Of a stretch of 64,000 nucleotides of DNA, positions 54,169 through 62,614 are shown one piece after another. The stretch lies in contig NZ_RAUX01000016.1 of assembly GCF_013464485.1 (NCBI RefSeq), forward strand, positions 72,359 to 136,358, read 5' to 3'. The notes beneath the pieces are model-generated. The model searched no databases. It was not told the DNA's origin and saw only the letters and a program-made list of their open reading frames with translations. This stretch comes from Stenotrophomonas maltophilia. GTDB lineage: Bacteria > Pseudomonadota > Gammaproteobacteria > Xanthomonadales > Xanthomonadaceae. The position numbers and the translations under genes are program-made. Position 1 is the stretch's first letter. Each line of letters starts with the position of its first letter.

Positions 54169-54972
54169 TCACCCCGCCCGATGCAGCTTCCGGTACTGAT
54201 CCGGCGTGCATTGCGCGTGCCGCTTGAACATCTCGGCGAAGGCGCTGACGCCGGAATAGCCAAGCTCTTCGGCGATCCGGCTGATCGGTCGGCGTGTACA
54301 CAGCGCCTCGGTGGCGCGCACGAACTTCACCCGCCCACGCCAGTCGCCCAGCGACATGCCCAGTTCGCTGCGTGCCAGGCGCTCCAGCTTGCGCACGCTC
54401 ATGTGGTGCCGCCGCGCGATCTCGGCAACCGATTCGGCCGCCGACAGGTGTTTCTCCATGTACGTCATCACCTGCTTCAAGGCATCGCTGCCGGCGATCG
54501 GCAGGAAACTGGGCAGCACTGCGGCATTGACGATCTGGTCGATCACCACGGCGGCCATGCGCCGCTGGACCGGTGTCTGCGGATCGGTCACGCCCTGTCG
54601 TGCCAGTTCATGCAGCAGTTCGCGCAGCAGCGGGCTGACTTCCAGCGCACTGCAACGCGTGGGCAGCCGGCGTGAAAGCGCCGCCGACAGATAGGCCGAG
54701 CGGTAGGCCAGCTGCGAGCGGTTGCGTGAATAGTGCGCCATTCCTGGTGGAATCCAGATCGCGTAGTGCGGCGGCGACACCATCCACTCGCCGTCGATCT
54801 TCATCTCCATCACCCCCTGCGCGACGAAGTTGAACTGACCCCACGGATGGCTGTGCGTGCCCCAGTCCGTGGGCTCCATCGCGCCCTGCCGGAAGTAGAT
54901 CGGGCCGGGTAGCTGGCGGAAGGTGGGGATCGGCTCCATCGATTGCCGCAAGCCGGGGTTGGTGTGGCGCAT
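54169..54972 (-). CDS. AraC family transcriptional regulator
   Basis: This 267-residue protein has an N-terminal cupin sensor with the motif HSHPWGQFNFVAQGVMEMKIDGEWMVSPPHYAIWIPPGMAH. The C-terminal double helix-turn-helix is SVAEIARRHHMSVRKLERLARSELG and PISRIAEELGYSGVSAFAEMFKRHAQCTPDQYR. ATG 54972 follows GAGGAC and leaves about 64 bp to the divergent transporter, which it probably regulates. A longer frame begins at 55014. The effector is unknown. Confidence 0.87.
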   Translation of the reverse strand: MRHTNPGLRQSMEPIPTFRQLPGPIYFRQGAMEPTDWGTHSHPWGQFNFVAQGVMEMKIDGEWMVSPPHYAIWIPPGMAHYSRNRSQLAYRSAYLSAALSRRLPTRCSALEVSPLLRELLHELARQGVTDPQTPVQRRMAAVVIDQIVNAAVLPSFLPIAGSDALKQVMTYMEKHLSAAESVAEIARRHHMSVRKLERLARSELGMSLGDWRGRVKFVRATEALCTRRPISRIAEELGYSGVSAFAEMFKRHAQCTPDQYRKLHRAG

Positions 54973-55036
54973 TTTCGGGATGTCCTCGATATGCGCCAAG
55001 CGTACGCTGGCCATTCCCCCACGTACACCTGCACGC

Positions 55037-55930
55037 GTGAACTATCTCTTCCCGATCCTCGCCTGCCTTCTGTGGGGCGCGAACACCATCGTGACCAAGC
55101 TTGCTTCGGGCTCGGTCGGTCCCATCGATATCGGCTTCTTCCGTTGGCTGGTCGCGGCGGTGGTCCTGCTTCCGTTCGCGCTGCCGCGGCTGCGCGGCAA
55201 TCTGCCGGCCGTACGCGCCAACCTCGGGCGCTTCCTGGTGCTGGGCTGCCTGGGTGGGGTGATGTACCAGTGCCTGGCCTACTATGCGGCGCACTTCACC
55301 TCGGCCACCAACATGGGGGTGATCCAGGCGCTGATTCCGCTGATCGCGCTGGCGCTGTCACGCGTGTTCATGGGCCATCCGGTGCGTGGTACTTCCATTC
55401 TTGGCGCGGTGATCTCCACTGCCGGCGTAGTGGCGGTGGTATCGCAGGGCGACCTGGCACGGTTGGCGGCGCAGGGCCTGAACCGCGGAGACGCGATCAT
55501 GCTGATCGGCGCATTGGCCTTCGCCGCCTACAACGTGCTGATGCAGCGCTGGAAGATTCCGCTGTCGGTGCTGGAGTCGCTGTTCCTGCAGGCCACGGCG
55601 GCCTCGCTGATCCTGCTGCCACTGCAGTTGCTGGTTGGTACCGGGGTGAGCAATCTGACCGCCGTCGGTTGCATCGGCTTCGCGGCAGTCTGTGCCTCGA
55701 TCCTGGCGCCGCTGACCTGGATGACCGGACTTTCACGCCTGGGCGCTGCGCGCGTCTCTGGCTTCTTCAACCTGGTGCCGATCGTGACCGCCGCGCTGGC
55801 CGTGCTGCTGCTGGGCGAATCACTCAGTGGCTGGGTACTGGGCGGTGGCCTGCTGGCGGTGTCCGGCGTGGTGTTCGCCGAGTATGGCGCCAGGCGCGCC
55901 GCTGCAGTGCCGAGCGAGCAGCCCGCATAG
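55037..55930 (+). CDS. EamA/DMT family transporter
   Basis: This 297-residue protein has ten hydrophobic helices in two EamA halves, starting NYLFPILACLLWGANTIVTKLA. The second half starts NRGDAIMLIGALAFAAYNVLMQRW and ends LLLGESLSGWVLGGGLLAVSGVVFAEY. The family exports amino acids, nucleobases or other metabolites. The start is GTG 55037. It is divergent from an AraC regulator, an arrangement typical of inducible exporters. It is convergent with the winged-helix gene. Confidence 0.88.
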   Translation: MNYLFPILACLLWGANTIVTKLASGSVGPIDIGFFRWLVAAVVLLPFALPRLRGNLPAVRANLGRFLVLGCLGGVMYQCLAYYAAHFTSATNMGVIQALIPLIALALSRVFMGHPVRGTSILGAVISTAGVVAVVSQGDLARLAAQGLNRGDAIMLIGALAFAAYNVLMQRWKIPLSVLESLFLQATAASLILLPLQLLVGTGVSNLTAVGCIGFAAVCASILAPLTWMTGLSRLGAARVSGFFNLVPIVTAALAVLLLGESLSGWVLGGGLLAVSGVVFAEYGARRAAAVPSEQPA

Positions 55931-55938
55931 GGCTTCGG

Positions 55939-56967
55939 TCATGCGGGGTACGTGTCCCCGCTCAGCGCCTGTTCCACCCGCTGTTCCAGCGCGTCTGCAT
56001 CATGGCCGCGTTTGCCCCGCAGGCTGAGATACAGCGAAAGCGGGTCAACCACATCGCCGATGCTGGTGAATGCCGGCGGATAGGCCCAGATCTGCAGCCG
56101 TGCGCTCTGGACGCAGTCCGGGTCGGGCATGGGAAGTGCACCCAGCAACCGCCACGCATCGATGTGCAGCGCGCGGGTGCCGCCGATCGCGGGCGGTGAC
56201 GTGTCAGCAAGCGCATCGAGGCCCGCCGTCGGCGCCGGGTGCCCGGCATCGCGGAGCGCCTCGGCGGTCGGGCCCCAGCAGACATCCACTTCCTTCAGCA
56301 CGGGGGAGCGCAGGAACGGTTGCGCCCTGGCCCAGACTTCGTCACGGTTGCCGGCCAGTCGCAGGAAGCGCTCGCGGCCGCCAGTGGAGCGTTCGACCAG
56401 GCCGCGACCGACCAGTTCGGCAGACAGGCGCGAGGCCGTCATCGATGTGTAGCCGGCGGTGGCGCTGATCTCGCGCGGTGACCACCAGCGCGATTGGCCG
56501 GTCAGCAGGACATGGATGAGCACCGCCTGTGCCGAAGGCAGCAGCGAGATGGCCTTCTTCTCGTGATCGGGCGCATCGCGGAACTCGATGGCCAGGCTGG
56601 GAGCGAACAGCTGGGCATGCGGAACCACGAAGTCGATGTGGTTCTCGACCAGGAAACGGCGCTGGGTCGGTGTGAGATGGGGCGAGACGTACAGCACCAG
56701 AGCATTCGCTGCGGAGCGCAGGCAGCGTACGTCCTGGATGACGCGGGTGCTGGATTCGCCCGGCTCGCGGGCAACGGCGAGCATCGCCGGCGTTTCGCCG
56801 TACAGCATCAGGCCTGCAAGGAGGTAGCGCGATGCCATCGCGTGTGGGATGGCATGCGATGGAGCAAGCGGGTGCACCGCCGAGGCGAGCCCGGGAAGAA
56901 TCCTGCGCAGGTACCGCTGCGCGTCAGCGACCAGGTCGGTCAGGCCGGTGCGAACTGCCGTCGTCAT
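55939..56967 (-). CDS. Winged-helix transcription-regulator-like protein
   Basis: In this 342-residue protein, a winged helix is visible at about 180-230 (SPREISATAGYTSMTASRLSAELVGRGLVERST, the MarR/AbiEi-type arrangement). The preceding segment HIDFVVPHAQLFAPSLAIEFRD resembles a feature of AbiEi-like antitoxin or regulator proteins. The C-terminal 120 residues have no clear homology. No toxin gene (AbiEii) is adjacent, so a toxin-antitoxin role is not supported. ATG 56967 follows GGGAAG. It lies upstream of and on the same strand as the EamA end, downstream of the TonB-dependent receptor. Confidence 0.65.
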   Translation of the reverse strand: MTTAVRTGLTDLVADAQRYLRRILPGLASAVHPLAPSHAIPHAMASRYLLAGLMLYGETPAMLAVAREPGESSTRVIQDVRCLRSAANALVLYVSPHLTPTQRRFLVENHIDFVVPHAQLFAPSLAIEFRDAPDHEKKAISLLPSAQAVLIHVLLTGQSRWWSPREISATAGYTSMTASRLSAELVGRGLVERSTGGRERFLRLAGNRDEVWARAQPFLRSPVLKEVDVCWGPTAEALRDAGHPAPTAGLDALADTSPPAIGGTRALHIDAWRLLGALPMPDPDCVQSARLQIWAYPPAFTSIGDVVDPLSLYLSLRGKRGHDADALEQRVEQALSGDTYPA

Positions 56968-57176
56968 CTCGTACTTCCCTTGCGGCGGCACGGTCGGAAC
57001 ATCGGGTCCCTGCCGCATCGCCGCATTCAGTGGTGAACCTGGAGACGGACGTGCAGTTTCGGGGCGCGTGGCATTCCATGCAGTCCTGCTCCTCAGCCGT
57101 CGTGACATCAGTGTTGCCGGAAATCTTGGAGATTCCGTCGAAGAACGATGGAGATTGGGTGGAGGCGGTGTGCATC

Positions 57177-57207
57177 GTGGCCGGCGGACTCCCCTTCCGC
57201 CGGCCAC
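57177..57207 (-). terminator. Hairpin after the TonB-dependent receptor gene
   Basis: GTGGCCGGCGGA (57177-57188) pairs perfectly with TCCGCCGGCCAC (57196-57207). It sits 18 bp after the receptor stop on the minus strand. It has no T tract, so it may be a processing or stability hairpin rather than a full intrinsic terminator. Confidence 0.6.
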
Positions 57208-57224
57208 GTGCACGGAGTTGCCCG

Positions 57225-60059
57225 TCAGAAGCGCTGCGAATACTTCACATACACGGTGCGACCGATATCAAAGCCACCGTAGTAGGGGAAGGAGCTGGAC
57301 GGCTTGGAGAACATGATCGGGCCCTGGTGGTTGAACACGTTGTTCGAACCCAGCGCCACGGTACCGTCCCATGGCAGCTTGTAGCTGACCTGGATGTCAT
57401 GGAAGGCATTGGAGCCCACCTTGCGCAGGGCATCCGGTTCTCCGTAGGCGTAGCGATCGGGCAGCGAGCATGGACGGTTCGGCACGCAGCTTTCGGCCAT
57501 GCCGGAGTAGTAGCGCACCGTGTACTGCGTGCTGAAGTTGCCAAGCTGCCAGTTCACACCCAGGTTCGAGCGCAGGCGGAAGATGCCCGGCCGGCCGATC
57601 CGGCCCATCATGATGGTGTCGCCGGCCGAGTTCTGGTTCTCCTCGTCGTACTTGGAGACATAGCTGTTCTGCAGGTCGAGGGTGAGGCGGCCGAACGAGA
57701 ACTCTGGCAGACGGTAGTGGATGCCCAGATCCCAGCCTTCTGTCTCCATCGAGCCCAGGTTGGCCAGGCCGTAGAACATGCTGGTGATGTGGCCATCGCC
57801 AGCGCGCTTGATGCTGCCACAGCGCGAGGAATTACCGAGTACATAGCAATCGCGGAGGATGCGATCGACGCTGTCCTCGATGATCATGTTGGTGATCTTG
57901 TAGCTGTACCAGTCGAGATTGATGTCCAGGCCATCGACCCAGCGGGGGCTCCACACTACGCCCACCGTCTTGCTCTTGGACTCTTCCGGTCGCAGCTTCG
58001 CGTTGGAGCCGGTGGAGAATTCGTCGGGTGTGGCACAGGGATAGCTGGCGCAGGGCTTCAGGCTTTGGTTCAGCTGCTGGTATCCCAACGGGACGCCGGC
58101 GGCGTTGCAGGCGGCGTTGCCGTTGACGCTGTTGGTGGCGCCGGTACCGCAGGGATCGACATAGGTTTCGAAGCTGGTTCCCATTCCGCCATACAGGTCG
58201 GAAATGCTGGGCGCACGGAAGCCCTCCGCGAAGGTGCCGCGGATCATCAGCTCTTCAATCGGGCGCCAGGCGAAGCTGGCCTTGGAGTTGGTGGTGCTGC
58301 CGAAATTGCTGTAGTCCGAATAGCGCGTGGCCAGGTTCACGGTCAGTTCCTTGGCGAACGGAAGGTCACGCAGCACCGGCACGTTCACTTCGGCGAAGAA
58401 CTCGTTCAGATCGTACTCGCCCGAGGTGGTGGACGCGCCAAGTGCAGTACTCTGGCGCGACTGGGCAAAGGCATCAGGTACGAAGCGACCCTCTTCCTTC
58501 CGGTACTGGTAGCCCAGCGCGACGGAAAGATCACCGGCAGGCAGTTCGACCATCGGCCCGGAGATATTGGCGAAGTAGCTGCGGGTCTTGGTGATGCCGG
58601 TGTCGTTGAACGTCGGGAACAAGAAGCGCTGCAGTTCGGGGTCGGAGAGAGAGCCAGCCCCCGCGACCCCGAACGGCAGCAAGGGATTCCAGGCCAGGCA
58701 GCCCGTGACCGGCGATGCCGCCGTGCCACACCGGGCCACACCGTTGGCATCGAGGTAGGAGGGCCCCAATGCCTGCCGGGAAGCGATCAGGCTCATGTCG
58801 CCACGGCCCGTTTTTGTGACCTCATTGCGGTTGAGCAGTGCGCCTACTTCCCAGTCGTAGGTCTTTGTCCCCAGCTCGAAGTAGCCGGAAAGGCTTGGTG
58901 CGATGCGCAGTGACTTCAACTTGCTCTCGGTGGTGCGCGGCACTTCCCAAAGGCGGCGATTGAACGCGATGCTGTGGTCGAGCGGGTTGAAGACGCTGGC
59001 CGCGTCCAGGGGCGTGCCGAACTTGGTCGACTGATACGGATAGCCCGCGATCTGCTGGTCGGTGGTGCGCTCGTTGTAGCCGATGTCGGCGGCGAACTTG
59101 ATCTGGTCGGTCAGCGCGTAGTCCGTGCTGAGGAACAGCGAGCGACGCTCGATGCCGGTCTGCAGATGCATCTGCTCGTTGCCGTTGGCGAACTCGGCCG
59201 GCGTGATCGGGTGGTAGTCGTTCGGATTCTTCGGGTCGCCGCCGCGGTTGAGCGTCTTGAACACCGCGTCACCGGTGTTGCACTTGTAGATCGCGGGGTC
59301 GCACCACGAACCGTTCTGGCTGATGTTGCTCCAGTCCGCGCCCGGGTAGTTCGGTCCTGCGCCGCCATGGCGTGAGAACTCGCGGTCACGGGCGAACACC
59401 GGGTCCGACTTCTGGTATTCCAGTGCAAGGGTGTAGCCACCGCGTTCGCCGCGGGCACCGGTGACCAGCGAGAACGTGCTGTCCTTGCCATCACCTTGGC
59501 TGAACTGCCCGTGCTGCATGGACACTTCCATGCCTTCGTAGTCCTTGCGGGTAATGATGTTGACCACGCCGGCGATCGCATCCGAACCGTACAGCGAGGA
59601 CGCGCCATCCTTCAGTACATCGATGCGTTCCACCGCGCTCATTGGGATCTGGCTCAGGTCCTGCAGGCCGCTAGTGGTCGCGCCCAGGCGCTTGCCGTTG
59701 ACCAGCACCAGCGTGCGCGTGGCGCCCAGGTTGCGGATGTCCACGTAGTAGCCGCCGACATTCTCGCCGGACGACAAAGCGCGTGCACGGGAGATCGCCG
59801 GTGCACCCGTAGAGGTCAGGTTCTGCAGAAGGTCGGCAATGGTGGTGAAACCCTGTTGCTCAATCATCGTGCGCGTGATGGCGATGATGGGTTGCTGTGT
59901 CTCGATATCCACGCTGCGGATGGCCGAGCCGGTAACCTGGATGCGATCCAGGTTTTTCGGTGACGTGTCCCCATCATCCTGCGCATGCGCGGACGGAGAC
60001 CAGGTAGCGGCCAGGGCCGTGCCAACCGCGAGGGAAAGCAGGGTGTACTTGTAGTGCAT
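57225..60059 (-). CDS. TonB-dependent outer-membrane receptor
   Basis: This 944-residue protein has a signal peptide (MHYKYTLLSLAVGTALAATWSPSAHA). A plug domain follows (DRIQVTGSAIRSVDIETQQP; SAVERIDVLKDGASSLYGSDAIAGVVNI), then a 22-strand barrel, closing with VYVKYSQRF and a C-terminal Phe. The SxxxDGA/YGSDA motifs and the many Asn/Tyr/Trp-rich loops are typical of the OAR/NicFeX-like receptors. The ligand (iron chelate, cobalamin, saccharide or peptide) is unknown. Several long loops have cysteine pairs. A good GGAGAGAG site precedes ATG 60059. Upstream, 250 bp contain no gene. Confidence 0.92.
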   Translation of the reverse strand: MHYKYTLLSLAVGTALAATWSPSAHAQDDGDTSPKNLDRIQVTGSAIRSVDIETQQPIIAITRTMIEQQGFTTIADLLQNLTSTGAPAISRARALSSGENVGGYYVDIRNLGATRTLVLVNGKRLGATTSGLQDLSQIPMSAVERIDVLKDGASSLYGSDAIAGVVNIITRKDYEGMEVSMQHGQFSQGDGKDSTFSLVTGARGERGGYTLALEYQKSDPVFARDREFSRHGGAGPNYPGADWSNISQNGSWCDPAIYKCNTGDAVFKTLNRGGDPKNPNDYHPITPAEFANGNEQMHLQTGIERRSLFLSTDYALTDQIKFAADIGYNERTTDQQIAGYPYQSTKFGTPLDAASVFNPLDHSIAFNRRLWEVPRTTESKLKSLRIAPSLSGYFELGTKTYDWEVGALLNRNEVTKTGRGDMSLIASRQALGPSYLDANGVARCGTAASPVTGCLAWNPLLPFGVAGAGSLSDPELQRFLFPTFNDTGITKTRSYFANISGPMVELPAGDLSVALGYQYRKEEGRFVPDAFAQSRQSTALGASTTSGEYDLNEFFAEVNVPVLRDLPFAKELTVNLATRYSDYSNFGSTTNSKASFAWRPIEELMIRGTFAEGFRAPSISDLYGGMGTSFETYVDPCGTGATNSVNGNAACNAAGVPLGYQQLNQSLKPCASYPCATPDEFSTGSNAKLRPEESKSKTVGVVWSPRWVDGLDINLDWYSYKITNMIIEDSVDRILRDCYVLGNSSRCGSIKRAGDGHITSMFYGLANLGSMETEGWDLGIHYRLPEFSFGRLTLDLQNSYVSKYDEENQNSAGDTIMMGRIGRPGIFRLRSNLGVNWQLGNFSTQYTVRYYSGMAESCVPNRPCSLPDRYAYGEPDALRKVGSNAFHDIQVSYKLPWDGTVALGSNNVFNHQGPIMFSKPSSSFPYYGGFDIGRTVYVKYSQRF

Positions 60060-60309
60060 TTGGCTCTCTCCAAATCCAGTTGAATGGGTTTCGTGCATCG
60101 CTGCGTGGAAACCGATCTGAAACTCCGCTGTGCGGAATCGGAAGGAACCTAACACTCCGTTTACATCTCGATTACGTTATGGACGCGTTATCTTCTCGCG
60201 ATGCACACGGCACCTTTCCACGGGGCCTGCACGAATCCTCTACGCGCACGAATGCGGCCATGCATCAGCCTGCCTGTGCATCGCCCGCAGACAGAAGAGG
60301 AGACGCTTG

Positions 60310-60420
60310 ATGAATCGCCCGGAGAAACCGAAGCCTACTTGGCGGCAGCGTCATGTTCTGCTGCTTGCACTGGCCATTGCATTGCTCGTGGCGCTGATCA
60401 TCGTCATCGCGCCATGGTGA
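60310..60420 (+). CDS. Small single-span membrane protein, 36 aa
   Basis: The peptide has a basic, Pro-rich N-terminus (MNRPEKPKPTWRQRH) and one hydrophobic helix (VLLLALAIALLVALIIVIA), ending PW. AGGAG stands 8 bases before the ATG, strong support for translation. Such tiny proteins are found in many proteobacteria and may modify larger membrane complexes. It is isolated: 250 bp after the receptor start and 196 bp before the next gene. No name is known to me. Confidence 0.6.
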   Translation: MNRPEKPKPTWRQRHVLLLALAIALLVALIIVIAPW

Positions 60421-60616
60421 AGCGATGCGGTCATGCTCATTTTCCGTGAACGGAAGCGCGCAGGTGGATGAAAGAGTCAGGGGGCGTTGATGGTGGTGAT
60501 GCATGCATCAATCCACGCTCACCCAGCCGGCACGCACGAGTCGCCACAGTGGTGTCGAAGGCAACGCAGTCGCGCTGTCATTCCCCACAGACATTCGAGC
60601 ACACAGGAGCGATTCC

Positions 60617-61069
60617 ATGAGCACCCAGTCCACCATCGAACATCGCCTCAACGACCTGATCGAGATCGCCCGCGATGGCAAGTCGTTCTACGAAGAAGCT
60701 GCAACCAAGGTGAAGGACGCGGAGTTGTCGGCCCTGTTCACCCGCATCGCCGGCGTCAAGGGACGCATCGTGGCAGCGCTGAGCGGTTCGGTGGCTGCCA
60801 GCGGCGGCAAGCCGGCCGAGCACGGCACCGTGGTCGGCTCGATGCAGCAATTCTACGGCAAGGTGCGCGCGGCTTTCGGCGATACCAACTATGGCTATGT
60901 GGCCGAGCTGGAAGAATCCGAAGACCGTCTGCTGGGCGCGTTCAGGGATGTGCTGAAGGACAATGAGCTGCCGCCGGCAGTGCGTCAGGAAGTTACCCAG
61001 CTTCTGCCCGAAGTGCAGGAGTGCCACAACGTGATGCGCGCGCGCAAGCATGCGATGAAGGCGGCTTGA
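60617..61069 (+). CDS. PA2169/DUF2383 family four-helix-bundle protein
   Basis: In this 150-residue, all-helical ferritin-like bundle, the first helices are EHRLNDLIEIARDGKSFYEEAATKVKDAELSALFTRIAG and the last ends LLPEVQECHNVMRARKH. Conserved Glu and His residues may bind metal, as in ferritin-like proteins, although the family (DUF2383) is uncharacterised and often stress-induced. AGGAG precedes the ATG at a distance. It is closed by a hairpin at 61106. It appears monocistronic. Confidence 0.85.
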   Translation: MSTQSTIEHRLNDLIEIARDGKSFYEEAATKVKDAELSALFTRIAGVKGRIVAALSGSVAASGGKPAEHGTVVGSMQQFYGKVRAAFGDTNYGYVAELEESEDRLLGAFRDVLKDNELPPAVRQEVTQLLPEVQECHNVMRARKHAMKAA

Positions 61070-61105
61070 TCGTTATCGGCGGCTTTCTCCCCGGGGCGCC
61101 AACGG

Positions 61106-61128
61106 CCGGGGCAGCAGCGCTGCCCCGG
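61106..61128 (+). terminator. Hairpin after the DUF2383 gene
   Basis: CCGGGGCAGC (61106-61115) and GCTGCCCCGG (61119-61128) form a perfect 10-bp stem with a 3-base loop (AGC). There is no T tract, so I call it a probable terminator. Confidence 0.6.
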
Positions 61129-61210
61129 TCAACTTCAGCGAAGGTGCTGGCATGAGCACTGCCCAGGCCATGCGCGACTGCTACACTTGCGCCACCCGCA
61201 CCTGCAATCC

Positions 61211-61285
61211 ATGGGCAGCATGAACAACGGGAACGGTCCGCAGACAGTTCGCTGAGCCGCAACAACGATGCAGACGTTGTTGCGG
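61211..61285 (+). promoter_or_regulatory. Candidate attenuator of the CmlA-like pump (leader ORF and hairpin)
   Basis: A short open frame (61211-61255, 14 residues beginning MGSMNNGNGP and ending QTVR) is followed 1 base later by a perfect 11-bp hairpin, CCGCAACAACG / CGTTGTTGCGG (61257-61267 and 61275-61285). TACACT at 61182 could be its -10 box. Known cmlA genes are induced by chloramphenicol through a stalled leader peptide and hairpins upstream of the gene. The arrangement fits, but the leader has no Shine-Dalgarno sequence and the pump's start is 68 bp further on. Confidence 0.45.
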
Positions 61286-61353
61286 TGATCATCCCTGCGA
61301 TGCACGCAAAGTGGATGGACCACCGCCGGATTCACTCTGGGCGGAGACTCCCC

Positions 61354-62541
61354 ATGTTCAATCGACAGGCCCCGCGTTGGGCCCACCCGCTGCCATCGGC
61401 CATTGCGCTGATGGCACCGTTCGACCTCCTGGCTTCACTGGCCATGGATATCTATCTTCCCGTGGTACCTGTGATGCCCCAAGTGCTGCAGGCATCGCCG
61501 TCGCTGGTTCAACTCACTTTGAGCATCTACCTGCTGGTGCTCGGTCTGGGCCAGTTGGTGTTCGGCCCGCTGTCGGACCGCTTCGGGCGGCGGCCGGTGT
61601 TGCTGCTGGGTGCGCTGCTGTTCGCCATGGGGTCGTTCGCGCTGGCGCTGTCCAGCAGCGGCGCGTCATTCCTGGCCTGGCGCACCGTGCAGGCGATGGG
61701 CGCCTCTGCAGCGTTGGTGGCGACCTTCGCCACGGTACGTGATGTATATGCGGATACGGCCGAAGGCGCATCGTTGTACGGGCTGTTCGCTTCGATGTTG
61801 GCCTTCGTGCCTGCACTGGGGCCGATCCTCGGCGCACTGCTGGCAGGAGCGCTCGGCTGGCGCGCGATCTTCGTGCTGCTGGGCGTGCTGGGCACGATTG
61901 CCGGCATGCGTGCGGTATGGCACTGGCAGGAAACCCGGGTGAAGTATCTTGGCGCGCCGCGTCCCGCGCTGCGGCGCATTCTCGGCAGCGGCACGTTTTG
62001 GGTATACACACTGGGTTTCAGTGCGGGAATGGGGGCGTTCTTCGTGTTCTTCTCCATCGCTCCCCGGTTGCTGGTCGGGCGCATGCAGTACTCGCCGCTG
62101 TCCTTCAGTCTGGCCTTCGCCACGGTGGCACTGGTGATGATCTTCACCGCGCGGATGGCAACGGTGTTCCTTGCGCGATGGGCGATGCGCGGTACGTTCC
62201 TGCGGGGCCTGTGGGTGATGGTGGCCGCAGTGCTGCTGATGGCATTGGCGGCGGCGTGGCCACCGTCCTTCATCGGGGTGGTGGTGCCGATGTGGGGCAT
62301 CGCGGTAGGTCTGGTAATGGTTGTGACGGTGGCTGCGAGTGGCGCCCTGCGTGATTTCGCCGACGTGTCAGGTACGGCGGTTGCGCTGTACTACGCCGTA
62401 CAGAGTGTGATCGTGGCGGGTGTTGGTACGCTGGCCACCGAGGTGCTGCCGGGCGACACAGTGTGGCCCCTGGTGACCTACGGGTTGCTGTTGCCACTGG
62501 CCACTCTGTTGGGGGCAGCTGCACTGCGTCATCGCAGCTAG
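61354..62541 (+). CDS. CmlA/FloR-like MFS chloramphenicol exporter
   Basis: This 395-residue protein has twelve membrane helices. MAPFDLLASLAMDIYLPVVPVMP in helix 1, YLLVLGLGQLVFGPLSDRFGRRPVLL and TFATVRDVYADTAE are nearly the same as in CmlA and FloR. The loop motif GPLSDRFGRRPVLL is the MFS signature A. FFVFFSIAPRLL and GMRAVWHWQETR follow. The family exports phenicols by proton antiport; activity here needs testing. GGAG precedes ATG 61354. Its own regulatory element may lie at 61211-61285. This is chromosomal, with no mobile element nearby. Confidence 0.88.
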   Translation: MFNRQAPRWAHPLPSAIALMAPFDLLASLAMDIYLPVVPVMPQVLQASPSLVQLTLSIYLLVLGLGQLVFGPLSDRFGRRPVLLLGALLFAMGSFALALSSSGASFLAWRTVQAMGASAALVATFATVRDVYADTAEGASLYGLFASMLAFVPALGPILGALLAGALGWRAIFVLLGVLGTIAGMRAVWHWQETRVKYLGAPRPALRRILGSGTFWVYTLGFSAGMGAFFVFFSIAPRLLVGRMQYSPLSFSLAFATVALVMIFTARMATVFLARWAMRGTFLRGLWVMVAAVLLMALAAAWPPSFIGVVVPMWGIAVGLVMVVTVAASGALRDFADVSGTAVALYYAVQSVIVAGVGTLATEVLPGDTVWPLVTYGLLLPLATLLGAAALRHRS

Positions 62542-62556
62542 CGCTGGGCACTGGGC

Positions 62557-62586
62557 AAAAAAAGGGGGCGGCCGCGAGGCCGCCCC
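62557..62586 (-). terminator. Intrinsic terminator of the autotransporter gene
   Basis: GGGGCGGCC (62565-62573) pairs with GGCCGCCCC (62578-62586) around GCGA. On the minus strand the stem is followed by CTTTTTTTG. It lies 29 bp after the autotransporter stop and between convergent genes, and is a strong terminator for the leftward gene. Confidence 0.88.
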
Positions 62587-62614
62587 AATGCGTCAAGAGA
62601 GCAAGCCTCGGGTA

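Noticed and set aside
55939-56967. AbiE toxin-antitoxin system
   Set aside because: Only the regulator-like half is recognisable; no nucleotidyltransferase toxin gene is next to it.
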